The notes beneath the pieces were generated by a model. It saw only the letters and a list, made by a program, of their open reading frames with translations. It was not told where the DNA came from and did no database searches. A stretch of DNA of 64,000 nucleotides, from positions 4,092,001 through 4,156,000 of the forward strand of contig NZ_CP046564.1 in the NCBI RefSeq assembly GCF_009818105.1. Reading direction: 5' to 3'. The translations under genes were made by a program, and so were the position numbers. This document shows positions 60,913-64,000 of this stretch, in pieces. Each line of letters opens with the position of its first letter. The stretch's first letter is position 1. This DNA is from Bacillus sp. N1-1. GTDB lineage: Bacteria > Bacillota > Bacilli > Bacillales > Guptibacillaceae.

Positions 60913-60950
60913 TGACGTTAAAGTGACTCTAAGGTGACAGTTTAGTCACC
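60913..60950. promoter_or_regulatory. Candidate response-regulator operator: three TGAC repeats at 11-bp steps
   Basis: TGAC occurs at 60913, 60924 and 60935, exactly 11 bp apart, and a GGTGAC/GTCACC inverted pair closes the array (60933-60950). Direct repeats at 11-bp spacing are typical of OmpR/PhoB-family binding sites. The array lies in the 95-bp spacer between the sensor kinase and the ABC ATPase genes. Confidence 0.6.
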
Positions 60951-60958
60951 TGGCCCTT

Positions 60959-61972
60959 CTAAACAACTTGCTTATAAAATTTAATCTTAAATTCGGTCCC
61001 CGTACCCTGTTCACTCGTTACTTCAATATCCCCATTCTGGCTGGTGATAATGCTGTACGCCATCGCAAGACCGATTCCAACACTATCGTCTCCCGCATTC
61101 TTTCCCCTATAAAATCGTTTAAAAATATAAGGCAGATCTTCTTTCGGAATGCCATTTCCATTGTCTGAAATGATGATTTCGGTATACAACGGATTGTCGG
61201 AATACGAGAGTGAAATCGTTCCACCTTCATCGGTATGCTCTACGCAGTTTTTTAATATGTTTAAAAGCGCCTCCGAAGTCCAGTTGAAATCTCCGACAAA
61301 TGTGGCAGTGTCATCACCCGATATGGTTAAGTTTTGTTGTTTAATATCGACTGGAATGAGAATGGATTCTACTGCTTTTTGAATCACCTGCCGAGGGGAA
61401 ATGCTCTCTTTTTTAAAGGCAATCGTTCCAGCATCTATTTTCGATAATTTCAATAAAGAAGAGACTAGCCATTCGATCCTTTCTAATTGAATGCGAATGT
61501 TTGTCGTGAATTCAACGCGTTTCTCTTCATCTAAATTCGGATCACTCACTAAATCCACCATCACCAGCATCGAAGTTAACGGGGTTTTGAGCTGGTGGGA
61601 AATATCTGAAATCGCGTTGGTTAATTTCACTTTGTCTTCTTGTAAAAGGGAACGGTGCTCTGAAAGCATCATCGTAACTTTATAAATATCATTCTTTAAA
61701 ATACTGAGCTCACCCTCATAGTTATTTCTCACATCTAACGTATAATCCCCACTACTAATCTGTCTTAAATAACCAGAAAGCCGCTCGATTTCACGGTACC
61801 GCCATCTTGTAAAAAACACAAAACAACTAACGAGCGCGATCGAGGTGATCAGTGTTAAGAGTGCCGCTTGGTAAGAAAGCATGAACACAGCGAGCCCCGT
61901 TGAAACAAGAATGATTCCCCCAATAGCGAGAAAAAGAAGGTGTATTTCACGATTACGCAACAACCTATTCAC
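60959..61972 (-). CDS. Sensor histidine kinase
   Basis: This membrane sensor has 337 aa. Two transmembrane segments (about 11-32 and 35-55) are joined by only a few residues, so there is almost no external domain; this is the intramembrane-sensing plan. A HAMP-like region follows (RWRYREIERLSGYLRQISSG), then HisKA with the phosphorylated His126 in ISDISHQLKTPLTSML, and HATPase_c with NILKNCVEHT (N box), DNGNGIPKEDLPYIFKRFY (G1/F box) and SVGIGLAMAYSI (G2). It overlaps the response regulator gene by 8 bp. Such sensors often depend on the neighbouring ABC transporter for signal detection. Confidence 0.92.
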   Translation of the reverse strand: MNRLLRNREIHLLFLAIGGIILVSTGLAVFMLSYQAALLTLITSIALVSCFVFFTRWRYREIERLSGYLRQISSGDYTLDVRNNYEGELSILKNDIYKVTMMLSEHRSLLQEDKVKLTNAISDISHQLKTPLTSMLVMVDLVSDPNLDEEKRVEFTTNIRIQLERIEWLVSSLLKLSKIDAGTIAFKKESISPRQVIQKAVESILIPVDIKQQNLTISGDDTATFVGDFNWTSEALLNILKNCVEHTDEGGTISLSYSDNPLYTEIIISDNGNGIPKEDLPYIFKRFYRGKNAGDDSVGIGLAMAYSIITSQNGDIEVTSEQGTGTEFKIKFYKQVV

Positions 61973-62654
61973 CCACCCTATAACCGAACCCGCGCACGGT
62001 TTTGATGATTTTCGGGCTTTGTGCGTTGTCCTCTAGCTTTTCTCTTAGACGTTTGATGTACACCGTTAACGTATTATCGTTGACGAAATCACCAGCCACA
62101 TCCCAGATTCGCTCCAATAGCTGATTTCTCGTTAAAACCTGTCCAACATGATTGGCAAAAATCAGGAAGAGCCTATACTCGAGTGCCGTTAGAAGCACTT
62201 CCTCCCCCTTTTTATAAACCTTGCCTTCTAGCGTATTGATTCGGATATCTTCAATCGTAATGATGCTAGTGGATTGTGGCTGTGGTTGTTTATTGTAACG
62301 ACGCAAAACCGATTTAATTCTTGAAAGTAATTCACGAATGCGAAAAGGCTTTATGATGTAATCATCTGCTCCCATATCAAGACCCATAACCACATTTACT
62401 TCGTCATCAAATGCCGTGAGAAAAATAACTGGTTTATCACTCTGTTTCTTCACAAGTTCACAAAGATCATACCCACTACCATCTGGTAAGGATAAATCAA
62501 ATAAACATAAATCGATCTCATGCAACTGTTTCATAAGTACTTCCCTGGCCGATTCAGCATTATAGCAGACAATGGTCTCATATCCATCGTTTTGCAAGGA
62601 ATAATCAAGCCCCATTGCAATCGTCTTATCATCTTCCACCATTAATAGTTTCAT
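61965..62654 (-). CDS. Response regulator, OmpR/PhoB family
   Basis: From the ATG at 62654 (GAGGG upstream) it has 229 aa, starting MKLLMVEDDKTIAMGLDYSL. The receiver domain has the acidic pocket EDD (7-9), the phosphorylated Asp53 in LCLFDLSLPDGSG, VIFLTA and IIKPF. The C-terminal winged helix has LTALEYRLFLIFANHVGQVL, then DNTLTVYIKRLREKLE and VRGFGYRVGE. The leader of this gene contains the hairpins of composite repeat 7, so mRNA structure may affect its expression. Its likely target is the TGAC repeat array at 60913-60950. Confidence 0.93.
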   Translation of the reverse strand: MKLLMVEDDKTIAMGLDYSLQNDGYETIVCYNAESAREVLMKQLHEIDLCLFDLSLPDGSGYDLCELVKKQSDKPVIFLTAFDDEVNVVMGLDMGADDYIIKPFRIRELLSRIKSVLRRYNKQPQPQSTSIITIEDIRINTLEGKVYKKGEEVLLTALEYRLFLIFANHVGQVLTRNQLLERIWDVAGDFVNDNTLTVYIKRLREKLEDNAQSPKIIKTVRGFGYRVGE

Positions 62655-62683
62655 TTGGAGAACCCTCATTTTGTGTTCTTTTT

Positions 62684-62857
62684 GGGGGTCTGGTTCGAGC
62701 CTGACCCCTTCCTTCCTCTATTCCCCCTCAAACCCTTTAATGATAAGGCTTTGAAGGAGATACTTACATTAATTTAAATATCAAAAGTGTCCCTAGAGGA
62801 GGAACACTTTTCACTGTTTTGTCTTTTGGTGGGGTCAGGCTCGAGCCTGACCCCTCT
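62684..62857 (+). repeat. Composite repeat unit 7, right flank of the sensor/ABC cassette
   Basis: The order is a partly decayed palindrome (GGGGGTCTGGTTCGAGCC, 62684-62710), a stem AAAAGTGT/ACACTTTT (62783-62811), and an intact palindrome GGGGTCAGGC-TCG-AGCCTGACCCC cut at its arms (62828-62857). It shares with unit 6 the long stretch GTCTTTTGGTGGGGTCAGGC and the same spacing. It lies in the 62655-63058 gap, between the response regulator start and the ferritin-like gene. Confidence 0.85.
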
Positions 62858-62898
62858 CAACTATTTCCTCTTTTTCAAGTGTACAATATTTACATACT

Positions 62899-62929
62899 AT
62901 CATATAGATCATGCCCCAAAGATTGTAAA
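62899..62929 (-). promoter_or_regulatory. Possible promoter of the sensor/ABC operon
   Basis: On the minus strand TTTACA (62924-62929) is followed after 17-19 bp by TATATG or TATGAT (62899-62906). It lies upstream of composite repeat 7, so the transcript would carry the repeat hairpins in its leader. Confidence 0.35.
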
Positions 62930-63058
62930 GTTGGCCTATGTACTTTTTGCTATAATGCCTTGCACGGCTGATATCATTCAGTAAAAGAAACTTGTCCGCT
63001 TTTTCACATGTGGTGAGGGCAGAGAGGAATCACATCCCTTAACCCCGCCAATTTCTTA

Positions 63059-63469
63059 CTACCTTCTCTTCGTTAACATATACAAAAACCATACCGCATG
63101 GTTCTGCTCATCCGCTGCTGCTCTTTTGAACGTTTCTTTTATATACGGGTCCTGCGTTTGTTCAGCGATATTAAGATAGAAGTCGACTGTGTTTTGCTCA
63201 TCGTTAAAGGCTAGATCGAGACCTATTCTATAATCAGTGGCACATTCTTCAACGAGCTCGGGCTCATGCTGTCGGCCCGTTAGCTGCGTATAAATTTGTT
63301 GAAAAGCTCTGAAATGCTTCTTCTCATCCTGTCGAATTTCTTTAATACGGTTCTTTTCTGTTTCATTTGGTGCTAGTCTCGCTAACTTCTTATAGCATTG
63401 AATGGCGCTATACTGACCATTAATCGCAGTGGCAATATCATCTGCAAGAGTTCGGTAGAGATAAGACAT
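63059..63469 (-). CDS. Ferritin-like protein of unknown role
   Basis: This 136-aa four-helix protein starts MSYLYRTLADDIATAINGQY with AAGGAGCGAGCTC before the ATG. The carboxylate and histidine pattern expected for a di-iron ferritin-like fold is present: NGQYSAIQCYKKLA, EIRQDEKKHFRAFQQIY, DYRIGLDLAFNDEQNTVDFY and RAAADEQNHAVWF, with two ExxH-type pairs (DEKKH, DEQNH). It is close to rubrerythrin-type proteins but has no rubredoxin domain. Oxidative-stress or iron handling is a reasonable guess and no more. Confidence 0.75.
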   Translation of the reverse strand: MSYLYRTLADDIATAINGQYSAIQCYKKLARLAPNETEKNRIKEIRQDEKKHFRAFQQIYTQLTGRQHEPELVEECATDYRIGLDLAFNDEQNTVDFYLNIAEQTQDPYIKETFKRAAADEQNHAVWFLYMLTKRR

Positions 63470-63517
63470 GAGCTCGCTCCTTTTGTTGGGGTGTATGGGT
63501 GTGTTTGGATACGATAG

Positions 63518-63609
63518 TGTATTTGAGGGGGGTCAGGCACGTGCCTGACCCCCCTCAAATACAAAAACCGTGGATTGTCCGTCACAGACGGACAATCCAC
63601 GGTTTTTGT
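63518..63609 (-). repeat. Composite repeat unit 8 (longest perfect arms)
   Basis: Reading on the minus strand, a 23-bp perfect stem (arms include CCGTGGATTGTCCGTC, loop of three) at 63561-63609 carries a U run and is followed directly by a 46-bp perfect palindrome (63518-63563, centre GGGGTCAGGCACGTGCC). It terminates the DsbA-like gene. The near-perfect arms suggest a recent copy. No gene in the 63470-63629 gap. Confidence 0.9.
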
Positions 63610-63629
63610 AATTGCTCTCATTCCTTCTT

Positions 63630-64000
63630 TTATTCCGCCTTCGCTTCCTCCACCATTTCCTTCAAATCGTCAATCGTCTCTCCTTCAAATGGTTCACCGT
63701 TAACAAAGAGTGCTGGGGTGCCGGTTACGTTCAGGTTTCGTGCGCGCTCGAGGTCATAGTCCACGGCCTCTTCGCCAGCACCATCCTGGAACGCCGTGAG
63801 CACTTGCTCCGCCTGCTCTTCATCAGTGATTTCTTCCAACGTATCGAAGAGGTAATCCTCAGTATAAATATCCTGCTGTTCCGTACCTTCCGTTTGCTTT
63901 TCATACATTAAGCTGTGAAACTCCCAGAAAACGTCGTTGCCGAGCTCTTGATACACGACTTCTGCAAACTCTGCTGAACGATTGGAGTCGACATTAATGA
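63630..64000 (-). CDS. DsbA/BdbD-like thiol-disulfide oxidoreductase, 5' end outside window
   Basis: The frame stays open through the right edge; at least INVDSNRSAEFAEVVYQE lies upstream of the first possible internal start, so this is the C-terminal ~122 residues of a longer protein. The helical insertion (LMYEKQTEGTEQQDIYTEDY) and the end LNVTGTPALFVNGEPFEG, with the cis-proline in TGTPALFVNG, are typical of the DsbA-family thioredoxin fold of Gram-positive BdbD proteins. The CxxC active site is not in the window. The C-terminal domain is strongly acidic, as in salt-tolerant bacteria. The gene is followed by composite repeat 8. Confidence 0.85.
   Translation of the reverse strand, partial: INVDSNRSAEFAEVVYQELGNDVFWEFHSLMYEKQTEGTEQQDIYTEDYLFDTLEEITDEEQAEQVLTAFQDGAGEEAVDYDLERARNLNVTGTPALFVNGEPFEGETIDDLKEMVEEAKAE

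Noticed and set aside
62948..62956. TGCTATAAT extended -10 on the plus strand
   Set aside because: No plus-strand gene or RNA-like structure follows; the next gene is convergent. It may be a chance match in AT-rich DNA.
35561..63609. Recurring 24-bp palindromes as a CRISPR or phage attachment array
   Set aside because: Copies are kilobases apart, have no spacers and no cas or integrase genes nearby. They track gene ends and stem-loops.

Overview
The window looks like the chromosome of a low- to moderate-GC, spore-forming, Gram-positive Bacillaceae member. The grounds are strong AGGAGG ribosome binding sites with frequent GTG and TTG starts, a YwqE-type tyrosine phosphatase with CpsC/CpsD kinase modules, a SleB-type cortex hydrolase, cell-wall-binding repeats, FbpA-like small proteins, and operators resembling SinR boxes (GTTCTTT). 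No rRNA, tRNA, CRISPR array, integrase or transposase was recognised.

Layout. (1) 1-9031, minus strand: an exopolysaccharide or glycan cluster. A CpsC/CpsD pair is followed by a terminator, a 50-aa ORF, and a bacillosamine-type set (PglF-, PglE-, PglC- and PglD-like). Then come a GT4 glycosyltransferase and a TviB/TviC-type pair for UDP-HexNAcA; the last gene runs off the left edge. (2) 9286-11838: YwqE phosphatase, a divergent LytR-CpsA-Psr protein and two very small genes, one behind a cre-like site. (3) 11899-30754, minus strand: a second, Wzx/Wzy-type polysaccharide locus. It opens with its own CpsC/CpsD pair and encodes GDP-mannose to GDP-L-fucose (ManC, Gmd, Fcl) and dTDP-L-rhamnose (RfbA, B, C, D). 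It also has an initiating phosphoglycosyl transferase, three further glycosyltransferases, flippase, polymerase, an acyltransferase, an unusual SAF-domain oxidoreductase and a membrane-anchored beta-helix protein. SinR-like boxes recur at its gene boundaries. (4) 31200-33337, plus strand: two beta-helix genes divergent from locus 3, one a clear paralogue of the beta-helix gene inside it. (5) 33482-39048: an amidase with a zinc-ribbon/YARHG protein, a CWB2 surface protein, an isolated Nmad3-domain gene and a SleB-like hydrolase.

(6) 39247-45884: a sucrose PTS, sucrose-6-phosphate hydrolase, LacI-type regulator and GH13 glucosidase operon, bracketed by two FbpA-like paralogues. (7) 45979-57339, minus strand: a cobalamin salvage operon under a B12 riboswitch. 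It contains BtuF, BtuC, a BtuD-CbiZ fusion, CbiB, CobD, CobU, CobQ, CobS, CobC, a short CobU-like protein, a PduO-type adenosyltransferase, and CblT/CblS. (8) 57601-62654: a two-component system with an ABC exporter and a triple 11-bp-phased operator. (9) 63059-64000: a ferritin-like protein and the C-terminal part of a DsbA-like protein.

Eight copies of a composite extragenic repeat are confined to 35.5-63.6 kb. Each has a long perfect stem-loop and, on its downstream side, a palindrome GGGGTCAGGC-nnn-GCCTGACCCC. Copies bracket both the sucrose cassette and the sensor/ABC cassette. The points most worth following up are the SinR-like operator network over the fucose/rhamnose locus, the beta-helix gene trio apparently tied to it, and the composite repeats.
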